A DNA stretch of 64,000 nucleotides from positions 372,001-436,000 of the forward strand of contig VWVT01000002.1 in NCBI GenBank assembly GCA_008638415.1, given 5' to 3'. This DNA comes from Nocardiopsis sinuspersici. GTDB taxonomy: Bacteria > Actinomycetota > Actinomycetes > Streptosporangiales > Streptosporangiaceae. A program made the position numbers and the translations under genes. This document shows, in pieces, positions 37,789 to 46,484 of this stretch (position 1 is the stretch's first letter; every line of letters begins with the position of its first letter). The notes beneath the pieces were generated by a model. The model was given only the letters and a program-made list of their open reading frames with translations. It had not been told where the DNA came from and did no database searches.

Positions 37789-40131
37789 GTGGTGACGTGG
37801 CTGGGGACGGACGCCTACGGGCTGGACCGGCCACCCGACCTCCGGCTCCTGGTACCCGCGGCGGCGGCCTGGCTCACCGCGCTGGCGGCGCTCGCCGTGC
37901 CGCCGTGGGCGGCCTGGGCGCTCGGCGGGGCGGCGGGGTGCGCGGCGGTCGCTCTGTTCGCGGTGGCCCGCCCGCCGCTGGAGGCGGTGGCGCTCACCGC
38001 GGTGGCGGCGCTGGCCTGCACGGCCACGGTGGCGGCGGTGACCGGCGTCCACGTGCACCGGGTGGACGGGAGCGCGGCCGGGGAGGTGTCGGAGTACCAG
38101 CACGAGGCGGAGTTCGAGGCGGTCGTGAGCGCCGATCCGAGGTCGCGTTCGGGGACGCCCCGGCCGGGACGGGCGGAGTGGGTGGTCGGGGCCAGGACCT
38201 CGTGGGTGCGGACGGAGGACGGGGTCCGGGCCTCCCGTGCGCCGGTGGTGGTACTGGCCTCTGGCGGGGGCTGGCACGGCCTGCTGCCCGGCCAGTCCTT
38301 CCGGGCGCGGGGCGTCTTCCTGGACGCCGAGGACGAACCGCTCACCGCCGCGCTGGTGCTGGTGCGCGGACCGCCCGAGGAGGTGGGCGCCCCCAGCCGG
38401 TCGCAGGCCCTGGCCGGGCGGGTGCGGGCGCGGCTGCGCGAGGCCGCCTCCGCCCTGCCCCAGCCCGGGCGCGGACTCCTCCCGGCGCTGGTCGTCGGTG
38501 ACGTGTCCCTGGTGCCGCCGGAGACCGCCGAGGACTTCCGGGCGACGGGGATGACGCACCTGCTGACCGTCAGCGGGGCGAACCTGGCGGTTCTGACGGG
38601 TCTGGTGCTGGCGGTGGCCAGGATGGTGCGGGCTCCGCCCTGGTGCTCGGTGGCGGGCGGCGCGGCGATGATCTGGGTGTTCGTCCTGGTGTGCCGGCCG
38701 GAGCCGAGTGTGGTGCGTGCCGCGTTCATGGGATCGCTGGGACTGCTGGCCATCGCCACCGGACGCGCCCACGCGGCGCTCGGCGCGCTGAGCGCAACCG
38801 TGGTCGGGGTGCTGTTCGTCGCCCCGGGGCTGGCCGCCTCGTTCGGGTTCGCGCTGTCGGTACTGGCGACCGCGGGGATCCTGCTGCTGGTGCCGCCGTG
38901 GGCACGGGCGTGGTCGGGGCGCCTGCCGCGCCCGGTGGCGGAGGCCCTCGCCGTGGCGGTGGCCGCCCAGGTGGCGGTCTCGCCCGTGCTGGTGCTGTTG
39001 TCGGGTGAGCTGTCGTGGGTGGCGGTCCCGGCGAACGTGCTGGCCGCCCCGGTGGTCGCGGCGGTGACCGTGGCGGGGTCGGCGGTGGCGGCCCTGGCCA
39101 CGGTGTGGCCGGGCGCGGCGGCGGTGGCGGTGCACCTTCCCGGGCTGGGGGTGTCGTGGATCGCGGCGGTGGCCCAGGCCGGTGCCCGGATCCCCCACGG
39201 TGCGCTGCCGTGGCGCTCCGACCTGGCCGGGGTCCTCTTCCTTGCCGCCGTGCTGGCGGTGCTGGTGTTCACGCACGGACGGTTCCGCCGCGTGGTCGCC
39301 GCCGTCGTGGTGGCCGTGCTGGTCCTGGCCCTGGCCGCCCGGTGCGTGCCGGGCGGCTGGCCGCCGCCGGGGTGGGCGCTGGTGGCGTGCGACGTCGGCC
39401 AGGGCACCGCGTTCGTCCTGTCCGCGGGTCCGGGCGCGGCGGTGGTCGCCGACACCGGCGAGGACCCCGAGAGGGTCGACGCGTGCCTGGAGCGTCTGGG
39501 GGTGCGCGAGGTCCCGCTGCTGGTCCTGAGCCACGACCACGCCGACCACGTGGACGGCACACCCGGGGTGCTGCGGCACCGGAGGGTGCGGGCCGCGTTG
39601 GCGCCGCCGGGGTTCGGTGCCGGCGCCACCGGGCGGCTGCTGGCCGGGGCCGGTGTGGAGTTGGTGGAGGCCGAGCGCGGCCAGCGGTTGCGGGTGGGGC
39701 AGTGGCTGCTGCGCGTGCTGTGGCCGGAGCCGGGCTTCACGGGGTCGGTGAACGACGCATCGGTGGTGGTGCGTGCGGACGGGAGGGCGCTGACGGTGCT
39801 GCTGACCGGAGACATCGAGGAGGAGGCCCAGAGGAGGCTGTTGGAGGGGCCGGACGCGGACCTGCTGCCGGTGACCGTCCTGGCCGTCCCGCACCACGGG
39901 GCGAAGACCCGGGTGCCGGCCTTCCTGGAGGCCGCCGCCCCGGTGGTGTCGGTGACCTCGGTGGGTGCGGACAACACCTACGGGCATCCGGCGCCGTCCA
40001 CGTGGAGCGTGCTGGAGCGGGTGGCGCGGGTGAACCTGCGCACCGACCGGGACGGGGACGTGGCGGTGCTGGACGGAGGCGGTTCCGGACCGGGCGCGGC
40101 CGTGGTGCGCGGACCCGGATTCGCGCGGTAG
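37789..40131 (+). CDS. comEC: ComEC/Rec2-type DNA uptake channel
   Basis: A 780-residue polytopic membrane protein. It has N-terminal spans, a soluble insert (about 75-215), the Competence membrane domain with MTHLLTVSGANLAVLTGLVL, and a C-terminal metallo-beta-lactamase-like domain with the metal motif SHDHADHVDG and, later, VPHHGAKTR. In transformable bacteria ComEC moves single-stranded DNA across the membrane and the lactamase-like domain may degrade the other strand. The GTG at 37789 lies just after comEA. Competence itself has not been shown for such actinomycetes, so the role here is family-based. Confidence 0.92.
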   Translation: MVTWLGTDAYGLDRPPDLRLLVPAAAAWLTALAALAVPPWAAWALGGAAGCAAVALFAVARPPLEAVALTAVAALACTATVAAVTGVHVHRVDGSAAGEVSEYQHEAEFEAVVSADPRSRSGTPRPGRAEWVVGARTSWVRTEDGVRASRAPVVVLASGGGWHGLLPGQSFRARGVFLDAEDEPLTAALVLVRGPPEEVGAPSRSQALAGRVRARLREAASALPQPGRGLLPALVVGDVSLVPPETAEDFRATGMTHLLTVSGANLAVLTGLVLAVARMVRAPPWCSVAGGAAMIWVFVLVCRPEPSVVRAAFMGSLGLLAIATGRAHAALGALSATVVGVLFVAPGLAASFGFALSVLATAGILLLVPPWARAWSGRLPRPVAEALAVAVAAQVAVSPVLVLLSGELSWVAVPANVLAAPVVAAVTVAGSAVAALATVWPGAAAVAVHLPGLGVSWIAAVAQAGARIPHGALPWRSDLAGVLFLAAVLAVLVFTHGRFRRVVAAVVVAVLVLALAARCVPGGWPPPGWALVACDVGQGTAFVLSAGPGAAVVADTGEDPERVDACLERLGVREVPLLVLSHDHADHVDGTPGVLRHRRVRAALAPPGFGAGATGRLLAGAGVELVEAERGQRLRVGQWLLRVLWPEPGFTGSVNDASVVVRADGRALTVLLTGDIEEEAQRRLLEGPDADLLPVTVLAVPHHGAKTRVPAFLEAAAPVVSVTSVGADNTYGHPAPSTWSVLERVARVNLRTDRDGDVAVLDGGGSGPGAAVVRGPGFAR

Positions 40132-40225
40132 GCGTGCTCCGCGGGCACCGCACGTGGCGCGGCGGCGCGCGTCGGCCGGACACGCCGCGCCCGGCCGGTC
40201 GGCGGGGCGTGGCATGCTCTGTTGT

Positions 40226-41188
40226 ATGCCTGTACCCGCCCTGCTCACGATCATCGTCGGGGACGAGGAACTCCTCGTCGACCGGGCCGTCGCCGCCATC
40301 GTCGCGGAGGTCCGCGAGGCCGACCCCGAGGTGGACGTCCACGACCTGGTACCCGCCCAGATAGGGATGTCCACGCTCGTCGAGGTCACCTCGCCCTCGC
40401 TGTTCGGCGACCGGCGGGTGGTGGTGCTGCGCTCGTCCCAGGACCTGACCAAGGACCTGGCGGCGACCGTCACCGACTATCTCAAGGACCCCGCCGACGA
40501 CGTCAACCTCGTGCTCACGCACACGGGCGGCAACAAGGGCAAGGCGCTGCTGCAGGAGGCGGTCAAGGCGGGCGCCCAGCGGGTGGACTGCAAGGGGCCC
40601 GGCAAGGCCTCCGAGCGGGTGGCCTTCGTCAGGAGCGAGTTCTCCCGGGCCGGGCGCCAGATCACCGCCGACGCCGCGCAGGCGCTGGTGGACTCGGTCG
40701 GCAGCGAGTTGCGCGAGATCGCGGCGGCCTGCACCCAGCTGGTCGCCGACACCGAGGGCCGGGTGGACGCCGCGGCGGTGGCCCGCTACCACTCCGGCAA
40801 GGCGGAGGTCTCCGGGTTCGCCGTGGCCGACCGCGCCGTGGAGGGCCGCCTGCCCGAGGCGCTGGAGCAGCTGCGCTGGTCGCTGTCGGTGGGCACCGCC
40901 CCGGTGCTGATCAACAGCGCCCTGGCCGGTGCGGTGCGCGGGATCGCCGTGGCCGCCCAGCCGCCGCGCGGCGTTCCAGAGGCGGAGCTGGCCAAGCGGG
41001 CCAGGGTGCCGCCGTGGAAGCTGCGCACCCTGCGCCAGCAGGCCCGTGGGTGGAGTCCGGCCGGGGTCACCCGGGCCATGGCGGTGATCGCCGAGACCGA
41101 CGCGCTCATCAAGGGCGCCGGACGCGACCCCGCGTACGCGCTGGAGCGCGCCGTCATCGAGATCGCCCGGGCACGCGGCAGGCGCTGA
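40226..41188 (+). CDS. holA: DNA polymerase III subunit delta
   Basis: A 320-residue clamp-loader delta subunit. It begins PALLTIIVGDEELLVDRAV, with LFGDRRVVVLRSSQDL, and has the HolA-type three-domain layout ending in DPAYALERAVIEIARARGRR. It opens the beta clamp within the tau-delta-delta' complex. The ATG at 40226 has no Shine-Dalgarno sequence; CATGCT eight bases upstream could be a -10, so a leaderless start is likely. The order comEA-comEC-holA-rpsT is common in actinobacteria; here rpsT lies upstream of comEA on the same strand instead of after holA on the opposite one. Confidence 0.93.
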   Translation: MPVPALLTIIVGDEELLVDRAVAAIVAEVREADPEVDVHDLVPAQIGMSTLVEVTSPSLFGDRRVVVLRSSQDLTKDLAATVTDYLKDPADDVNLVLTHTGGNKGKALLQEAVKAGAQRVDCKGPGKASERVAFVRSEFSRAGRQITADAAQALVDSVGSELREIAAACTQLVADTEGRVDAAAVARYHSGKAEVSGFAVADRAVEGRLPEALEQLRWSLSVGTAPVLINSALAGAVRGIAVAAQPPRGVPEAELAKRARVPPWKLRTLRQQARGWSPAGVTRAMAVIAETDALIKGAGRDPAYALERAVIEIARARGRR

Positions 41189-41200
41189 GACCCGCCCGCC

Positions 41201-42409
41201 TCAGCGGATGGTCCGGCCGCCCTGCCACACGCGCAGGGTGTTCAGGCCCATCGACCAGGCGAACGCGCCCTCGTGGTCGGCGTCCCACTGGACCAGGTCG
41301 GCCAGGCTGCCGGGTGCGAGCACACCGCGGTCGCCCAGGCCCAGGGCGCGGGCGCTGCCCACCGTGGCGGCGTGCAGTGCCTCCTGGACCGTCATCTCGA
41401 ACATGGAGATGGCCAGCGAGATCACCAGCGGCATCGACATCGTCCCGGACTGCCCGGGGTTGTGGTCGGTGCCCAGGCCGATCGGCACCCCGTGGTCGAG
41501 CAGGGTCCGCACCGGCGGGGTGCGGCGCTCGTGCAGCGATGTGGTCGGGCAGGCCACCACCGGTGTGCGTGTGGCGGCCAGTGCCAGGACGTCCTCCTCG
41601 TCGGTCTCGTGCAGCAGGTCCACCGACGAACAGCCCATCTCGGTGGCCATGCGCACGGCACCGTGCCGGGGCCGGGAACAGGCGTGCATCGTGGTGCGCA
41701 GCCCCACCGACTGGCCCACGCCCAGCAGCATGTGGGCGTCCTCGGTGGTGAACTGCTGGTTGTCGCAGTACACGTCCACCCCGTCGGCGCCGGCCAGGGC
41801 GGCGTCGCTGAGCCAGGAGGCCGCGGTGGCCGCGTACTCCCGGGGGCGTCCGAAGAACTCGGGCGGCACCCCGTGCGCGGGGAAGAAGGTGACGTGCAGG
41901 CGCGGCATGCCCGGCTCCTCCTCCAGGGAGCGCAGCAGGCGCACGTCGGCCAGTTCCCCGTCCCTGGTCAGGTGGTAGCCGGTCTTGGCCTCCACGGTGG
42001 TGCTGCCGGTCAGCACCCAGTGCCGGAGCCGCTCGCGGACCGCGTTGCACAGAGTCCACGGGTCGGTGCCCCGGGTGATGGTCACGGTCGTGGAGACACC
42101 GCCGCCCGCCGCGAAGATGTCCCCCTTGGACGCGCCCTTGGCCCACATGTTGACTTCGGCGTAGCGGTCACCCGCGTACACCGGGTGGCAGTGGGCGTCG
42201 ACCAGGCCGGGGGTGATCATGCCGCCGCCGATGTTGACGACGTCGTCGACGTCGGTGAGGTCCTCCACCACGCCCGGGATGCGCTGGGGCAGGTCGGCGG
42301 CGGGTCCCAGCCAGGCCACCCGGTCGTCGTCCATCAGGAGCGCGGCCTTGGTGAGCAGCTCGTTCCCGGTCCACAGCCGTCCGATGTTGCTGAGGAGTAC
42401 TACCGCCAT
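41201..42409 (-). CDS. Imidazolonepropionase-like amidohydrolase
   Basis: A 402-residue metal-dependent amidohydrolase resembling HutI, which opens 4-imidazolone-5-propionate in histidine degradation. Visible metal and substrate motifs are DAHCHPVYAGDRYAEV, TVEAKTGYHL, a His near TMHACSRPRHG, and the Asp in GLGTDHNPGQSGTM. Length and the N-terminal MAVVLLSNIGRLWTG agree with HutI. No other hut genes are nearby (hutU and hutH absent), so the substrate could be a related imidazolone or ureide. Confidence is high for the family, moderate for the reaction. It converges on holA with only 12 bases between. Confidence 0.8.
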   Translation of the reverse strand: MAVVLLSNIGRLWTGNELLTKAALLMDDDRVAWLGPAADLPQRIPGVVEDLTDVDDVVNIGGGMITPGLVDAHCHPVYAGDRYAEVNMWAKGASKGDIFAAGGGVSTTVTITRGTDPWTLCNAVRERLRHWVLTGSTTVEAKTGYHLTRDGELADVRLLRSLEEEPGMPRLHVTFFPAHGVPPEFFGRPREYAATAASWLSDAALAGADGVDVYCDNQQFTTEDAHMLLGVGQSVGLRTTMHACSRPRHGAVRMATEMGCSSVDLLHETDEEDVLALAATRTPVVACPTTSLHERRTPPVRTLLDHGVPIGLGTDHNPGQSGTMSMPLVISLAISMFEMTVQEALHAATVGSARALGLGDRGVLAPGSLADLVQWDADHEGAFAWSMGLNTLRVWQGGRTIR

Positions 42410-42788
42410 GGGATCGCCCGTCCTCGCCGGTCAGATCCGCCGCTGTGGCTGGAGGACGCGGTCGGGGGATACACGGGCGGACATGGCGACCTCGTATCTG
42501 GAGCGGTCCGACAGAGCCGGTGGGGCGGCCGGGGCCGCCGCGGGTGCCGGACAGTGGGGGAGCGTCGGCTGTCGCCGGGACAGCGGCCACTGACGGCCAG
42601 TGCTCCAAGACCGTAGTCCATCCTCGGACTCCGTGTACACCTCCCCCGGATGACGAATGCGAATGTACCGGAGCAAAACTCGCAAGTACGTGGAGTGATG
42701 ATCGCCACGACCACCCGTGCCGAGCGGCGAACGCGCTCGGACGGCACGTGCGGGACACGCCTGGGGCGCGCGGCCCACCGGACACGAC
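42410..42788. other. Non-coding gap upstream of the hutI-like gene
   Basis: About 380 bases between the start of the hutI-like gene and the hflX terminator. A lower-GC patch around 42645-42700 probably holds the hutI-like promoter (reading leftward), but no clear -10/-35 pair stands out. CACTG-ACGGC-CAGTG near 42588-42602 is a short inverted repeat. No credible gene: the open frames are Arg/Pro-rich and have no family character. Confidence 0.4.
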
Positions 42789-42824
42789 AGGACCGGGGCA
42801 CCCCCTGGGGGGCGCCCCGGTCCT
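42789..42824 (-). terminator. Terminator of hflX
   Basis: AGGACCGGGGC (42789-42799) pairs perfectly with GCCCCGGTCCT (42814-42824); the loop can itself pair as CCCCC with GGGGG. It lies 35 bases beyond the hflX stop. Confidence 0.75.
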
Positions 42825-42858
42825 CGGCCGTCGCGGCGCGCGTCGCGCCGCGTGCTTC

Positions 42859-44394
42859 TCAGACCGCGCTGGGCGCGTACTCGTTCAGCTTGGCGGCGAG
42901 CAGCTCGGGGACGAAGGCGTGGAGCGCCGTGCCCTCGGCGGTGTGCTCCTCGCTGAGGATGCGACCCTCCTCGTACACCCGCGCGACGAGGTCGCCCCGG
43001 GAGTACGGAACGAGCGCGCGCACCTCGTGCGCCAGCTCGGGCAGCGCGCCGGCCAGCGCCTCCACCAGGTCGGGCACGCCCTTGCCGGTGCGGGCCGAGA
43101 CCTCGACCATGTCCGGGTAGCGGGTGCGCAGCGCCCTGAGCACGTCGGGGTCGGCGGCGTCCACCTTGTTGACCACGATGAGCTCGGGCACGTCGACGGC
43201 GTCGATGTCGGCGAAGACCGAGCGGACCGCGCTGATCTGGCTCTCGGGGTCGGGGTGGGACCCGTCGACCACGTGCACGATCAGGTCGGAGTCGGCGACC
43301 TCCTCCAGCGTGGAGCGGAAGGCCTCCACCAGCTCGTGCGGCAGGTGCCGGACGAAGCCGACGGTGTCGCTGAGCGTGAATCCGCGGCCGTCGGGCGTGC
43401 GCGCCTGGCGGACGGTCGGGTCCAGGGTGGCGAACAGGGCGTTCTCCACCAGGACGCCGGCGCCGGTCAGCCGGTTGAGCAGGCTCGACTTGCCCGCGTT
43501 GGTGTACCCGGCGATGGCCACGGACGGCACCTCGCGGGTACGCCGGACGTCGCGCTTGACCTCGCGGGCGGTGCGCATGTGGACGAGCTGGCGGCGCAGC
43601 TTGGCCATCTTGTCGTTGATGCGCCGGCGGTCGGTCTCGATCTTGGTCTCACCGGGACCGCGCAGGCCCACGCCGCCGCCCGAGCCGCCGCCGGAGCCGC
43701 CCGCCTGACGGGACAGGGAGTCACCCCAGCCGCGCAGTCGCGGCAGCAGGTAGTTGAGCTGGGCGAGTTCGACCTGGGCCTTGCCCTCGCTGCTGCGCGC
43801 GTGCTGGGCGAAGATGTCCAGGATCAGGGCGGTGCGGTCGATCACCTTGACCTTGACCACGTCCTCCAGCTGTCGCAGCTGGCCCGGGGTGAGCTCACCG
43901 TCGCAGATCACGGTGTCGGCGCCGGTGGACTCCACGATGTCGTGCAGCTCGGCGGCCTTGCCCTTGCCGACGTAGGTGGCGGGGTCGGGCTTGGAACGGC
44001 GCTGGGTGAGACCCTCGAGGACGAGGGCGCCCGCGGTCTCGGACAGGGCCGCCAGCTCGACGAGCGAGTTGTCGGCCTCGGCCTGGGTCCCCCTGGTCCA
44101 CACGCCGATGAGGACGACGCGCTCCAGCCGCAGGGACCGGTACTCGACCTCGGTGACGTCGGTGAGCTCGGTGGAAAGCCCCTGTACGCGGCGCAGCGCG
44201 TGACGCTCGGCGAGTTCCATCTCGCCCTGGTCGGGGACGTTGTTCGGGTCTTCGTAGCGGTCGCCACCGGTGGCCTGGGCCTCGCGGGACGCGTCTGTTG
44301 CGTTGACCCCGTCCCCGACGGTGATCGCCTCGCGGAACGCGTCCTCGGCCTCGTGGCCGTGACGGGCGCTTCCGCGGGTGTCAGCTGTATTCAT
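42859..44394 (-). CDS. hflX: Ribosome-associated GTPase HflX
   Basis: A 511-residue GTPase that splits stalled or hibernating 70S ribosomes. The N-terminal HflX domain ends in the conserved RLRGWGDSLSRQAG with a Gly/Ser linker (GGSGGGSGGGVGLRGPGE). The G domain has GYTNAGKSS, DTVGFVRHLP and NKVD. A C-terminal domain of about 80 residues follows. A variable, acidic N-terminal extension of about 75 residues is typical of actinobacteria. It normally neighbours dapF and miaA; here the malate synthase and glc genes lie between. Confidence 0.95.
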   Translation of the reverse strand: MNTADTRGSARHGHEAEDAFREAITVGDGVNATDASREAQATGGDRYEDPNNVPDQGEMELAERHALRRVQGLSTELTDVTEVEYRSLRLERVVLIGVWTRGTQAEADNSLVELAALSETAGALVLEGLTQRRSKPDPATYVGKGKAAELHDIVESTGADTVICDGELTPGQLRQLEDVVKVKVIDRTALILDIFAQHARSSEGKAQVELAQLNYLLPRLRGWGDSLSRQAGGSGGGSGGGVGLRGPGETKIETDRRRINDKMAKLRRQLVHMRTAREVKRDVRRTREVPSVAIAGYTNAGKSSLLNRLTGAGVLVENALFATLDPTVRQARTPDGRGFTLSDTVGFVRHLPHELVEAFRSTLEEVADSDLIVHVVDGSHPDPESQISAVRSVFADIDAVDVPELIVVNKVDAADPDVLRALRTRYPDMVEVSARTGKGVPDLVEALAGALPELAHEVRALVPYSRGDLVARVYEEGRILSEEHTAEGTALHAFVPELLAAKLNEYAPSAV

Positions 44395-44581
44395 ATCCCT
44401 CCAGGTGGGTCAACGTGATCGCCACCGTGATTCTTCCCGTGGCCGGGCCGTGGCGGTGCCCTGCCGGGTCGATGGTGACATCTCGTCTCCGCCGGGGCAC
44501 CTGAATTATCGCAGGACACACGGCGGAGTACGGTACCGCGCGCGGGCCGGGGCGGATCCTTGGCACCTTCGCCAAGAATTC

Positions 44582-44634
44582 AAAAACTTGCTCGGAGAAG
44601 TTTTTACGATCTTCTCAGCGCGGGAAACTTCCCG
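44582..44634. repeat. AT-rich inverted repeats upstream of aceB
   Basis: AAAAACTT (44582-44589) and AAGTTTTT (44598-44605) form a perfect 8-8-8 inverted repeat. CGGGAAACTTCCCG (44621-44634) is a 6-2-6 palindrome. Both lie in the hflX-aceB divergent region, in a patch far richer in A/T than the surroundings. Confidence 0.7.
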
Positions 44635-44656
44635 GGCACGTGAGACACGCGCGACG

Positions 44657-44686
44657 TTGACCGCCCGAAGAACCGGGCGGTAACTT
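44657..44686 (+). promoter_or_regulatory. aceB promoter with inverted repeat in the spacer
   Basis: -35 TTGACC (44657-44662), an 18-base spacer and -10 TAACTT (44681-44686), about 45 bases before the ATG. CCGCCCG (44661-44667) and CGGGCGG (44674-44680) form a perfect 7-6-7 inverted repeat filling the spacer, a repressor-type position. With the two repeats at 44582-44634, the 338-base hflX-aceB gap carries three inverted repeats and no gene. Confidence 0.65.
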
Positions 44687-44732
44687 GATTTCCACATACC
44701 AGAAGCTTATTTCGTATTGCGGAAGGTTATCC

Positions 44733-46337
44733 ATGGGCGCCACGCACGGGGTCGAGATCACAGGCCCCCTCCACGAACGGTTCGACGAGATCCTCACCGA
44801 GGACGCCCTCGCCCTCGTCGCCGAGCTGCACCGCACCTTCGAGGGGCGCCGCCAGGAGCTCCTCGCGGCGCGCGAGGCCCGGCAGGAGCAGATCTCGGCG
44901 GGGACCGACCTCGGCTTCCTCCCCGAGACCAAGCACATCCGCGAGGACGACGGCTGGCGGGTCGCCCCGCCCGCCCCGGGCATCACGGACCGGCGGGTCG
45001 AGATCACCGGCCCCACCGACCGCAAGATGACCATCAACGCGCTCAACTCCGGCGCCAAGGTGTGGCTGGCCGACTTCGAGGACGCCAACACCCCGCTGTG
45101 GGAGAACATGGTCGGCGGGCACCTCAACCTGCGCGACGCGCTCGACCGCGAGATCGACTTCACCTCGCCCCAGGGCAAGACCTACGCGCTGAAGGAGGAC
45201 GGCGAGCTCGCCACCATCGTCGTGCGCCCGCGCGGATGGCACCTGGACGAGAAGCACATCCTCGTGGACGGGCAGCGCGCCAGCGGCGGCATCGTCGACT
45301 TCGCGCTCTACTTCTTCCACTGCGCCCAGCGCCAGATCGACAAGGGCAGGGGCCCCTACTTCTACCTGCCCAAGATGGAGAGCCACCTCGAGGCCCGGCT
45401 GTGGAACGACATCTTCGTCCTGGCCCAGGAGCGCCTGGGGATCGCGCGCGGCACCATCCGCGCCACCTGCCTGATCGAGACCATCCCCGCCGCGTTCGAG
45501 ATGGAGGAGATCCTCTACGAGCTGCGTGAGCACTCCGCCGGGCTCAACGCGGGCCGCTGGGACTACCTGTTCAGCATCATCAAGGTCCACCGCACCCGCG
45601 GACGCGAGTTCCTGCTTCCCGAGCGCAACGCCATCACCATGACGGCGCCGATGATGCGTGCCTACACCGAGCTGCTGGTCAAGACCTGCCACAAGCGCGG
45701 CGCGCACGCCATCGGCGGCATGGCGGCCTTCATCCCCTCCCGCAGGGACGAGGAGGTCAACAAGGTCGCCTTCGCCAAGGTCCGCGACGACAAGTCCCGT
45801 GAGTCCGGCGACGGCTTCGACGGCTCCTGGGTCGCCCACCCCGATCTGGTCCCGGTCGCCATGGAGGTCTTCGACGGCGTCCTGGGCGAGCGCCCGAACC
45901 AGCTCGACAAGCAGCGCCCCGAGGTGGAGGTGTCCGCCTCCGACCTGCTCGCCGTGAGCCGGACCCCGGGCGGCGTCACCCTCACCGGGCTGCGCGGCAA
46001 CATCAACGTCGCCCTGCAGTACCTGGCGTCGTGGATGGGCGGCAACGGCGCGGTGGCCATCCACAACCTGATGGAGGACGCCGCGACCGCCGAGATCTCG
46101 CGCTCGCAGATCTGGCAGTGGCTGCACAACGACATCACGCTCGACAACGGCCCCAAGGTCACCGTCGACCTGGTCAAGCAGATCATCGACGAGGAGCTGG
46201 CGACCATCCGGGAGTCCCTGGGCGAGAACTTCGACGAGAACCTGTTCAAGCAGGCCACCGAGCTGTTCACCGAGGTCGCCCTCGCCGACGAGTACGTCGA
46301 CTTCCTGACGCTCCCCGCCTACGAGCGCATGCCGTAA
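44733..46337 (+). CDS. aceB: Malate synthase A
   Basis: A 534-residue malate synthase of the A type, condensing glyoxylate with acetyl-CoA to malate. Conserved blocks include [56 protein letters not shown] and [19 protein letters not shown]. The ATG at 44733 follows GGAAGG; the upstream in-frame ATG at 44685 lies on the -10 element and is rejected. No isocitrate lyase gene is visible nearby, and the next genes are glycolate oxidase subunits. Glyoxylate from glycolate or from the ureide pathway at the left end is therefore the probable feed. Confidence 0.95.
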   Translation: MGATHGVEITGPLHERFDEILTEDALALVAELHRTFEGRRQELLAAREARQEQISAGTDLGFLPETKHIREDDGWRVAPPAPGITDRRVEITGPTDRKMTINALNSGAKVWLADFEDANTPLWENMVGGHLNLRDALDREIDFTSPQGKTYALKEDGELATIVVRPRGWHLDEKHILVDGQRASGGIVDFALYFFHCAQRQIDKGRGPYFYLPKMESHLEARLWNDIFVLAQERLGIARGTIRATCLIETIPAAFEMEEILYELREHSAGLNAGRWDYLFSIIKVHRTRGREFLLPERNAITMTAPMMRAYTELLVKTCHKRGAHAIGGMAAFIPSRRDEEVNKVAFAKVRDDKSRESGDGFDGSWVAHPDLVPVAMEVFDGVLGERPNQLDKQRPEVEVSASDLLAVSRTPGGVTLTGLRGNINVALQYLASWMGGNGAVAIHNLMEDAATAEISRSQIWQWLHNDITLDNGPKVTVDLVKQIIDEELATIRESLGENFDENLFKQATELFTEVALADEYVDFLTLPAYERMP

Positions 46338-46375
46338 TACCGGTACAAATTTCACAAAACGGAAAATAATTTCCA

Positions 46376-46405
46376 CCGTGCCCCTTGCCTCGGCAGGGGG
46401 CACGG
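46376..46405 (+). terminator. Hairpin between aceB and glcD
   Basis: CCGTGCCCC and the following bases (46376-46389) pair with 46392-46405 with one G-U pair, preceded by an A-rich run. It is a likely partial or full stop for aceB transcripts. The palindrome GCGAGCTCGC (46421-46430) follows, before the glcD Shine-Dalgarno sequence GGGAGG. Confidence 0.55.
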
Positions 46406-46484
46406 TCGTACTTTCGCCTTGCGAGCTCGCATCCGGCGGGGGCGGGACCAACCGTGTCGGCGCCGGTGGAACCGGGAGGCCTCC

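Noticed and set aside
41201-42409. Calling this gene firmly hutI as part of a hut operon
   Set aside because: The enzyme family fits, but no hutH, hutU or hutG is adjacent, so the substrate is left open and no symbol is given.
42410-42858. Several 100-200 codon frames between the hutI-like gene and hflX
   Set aside because: All are low-complexity GC shadows without ribosome-binding sites; the region contains a terminator and probable promoter instead.
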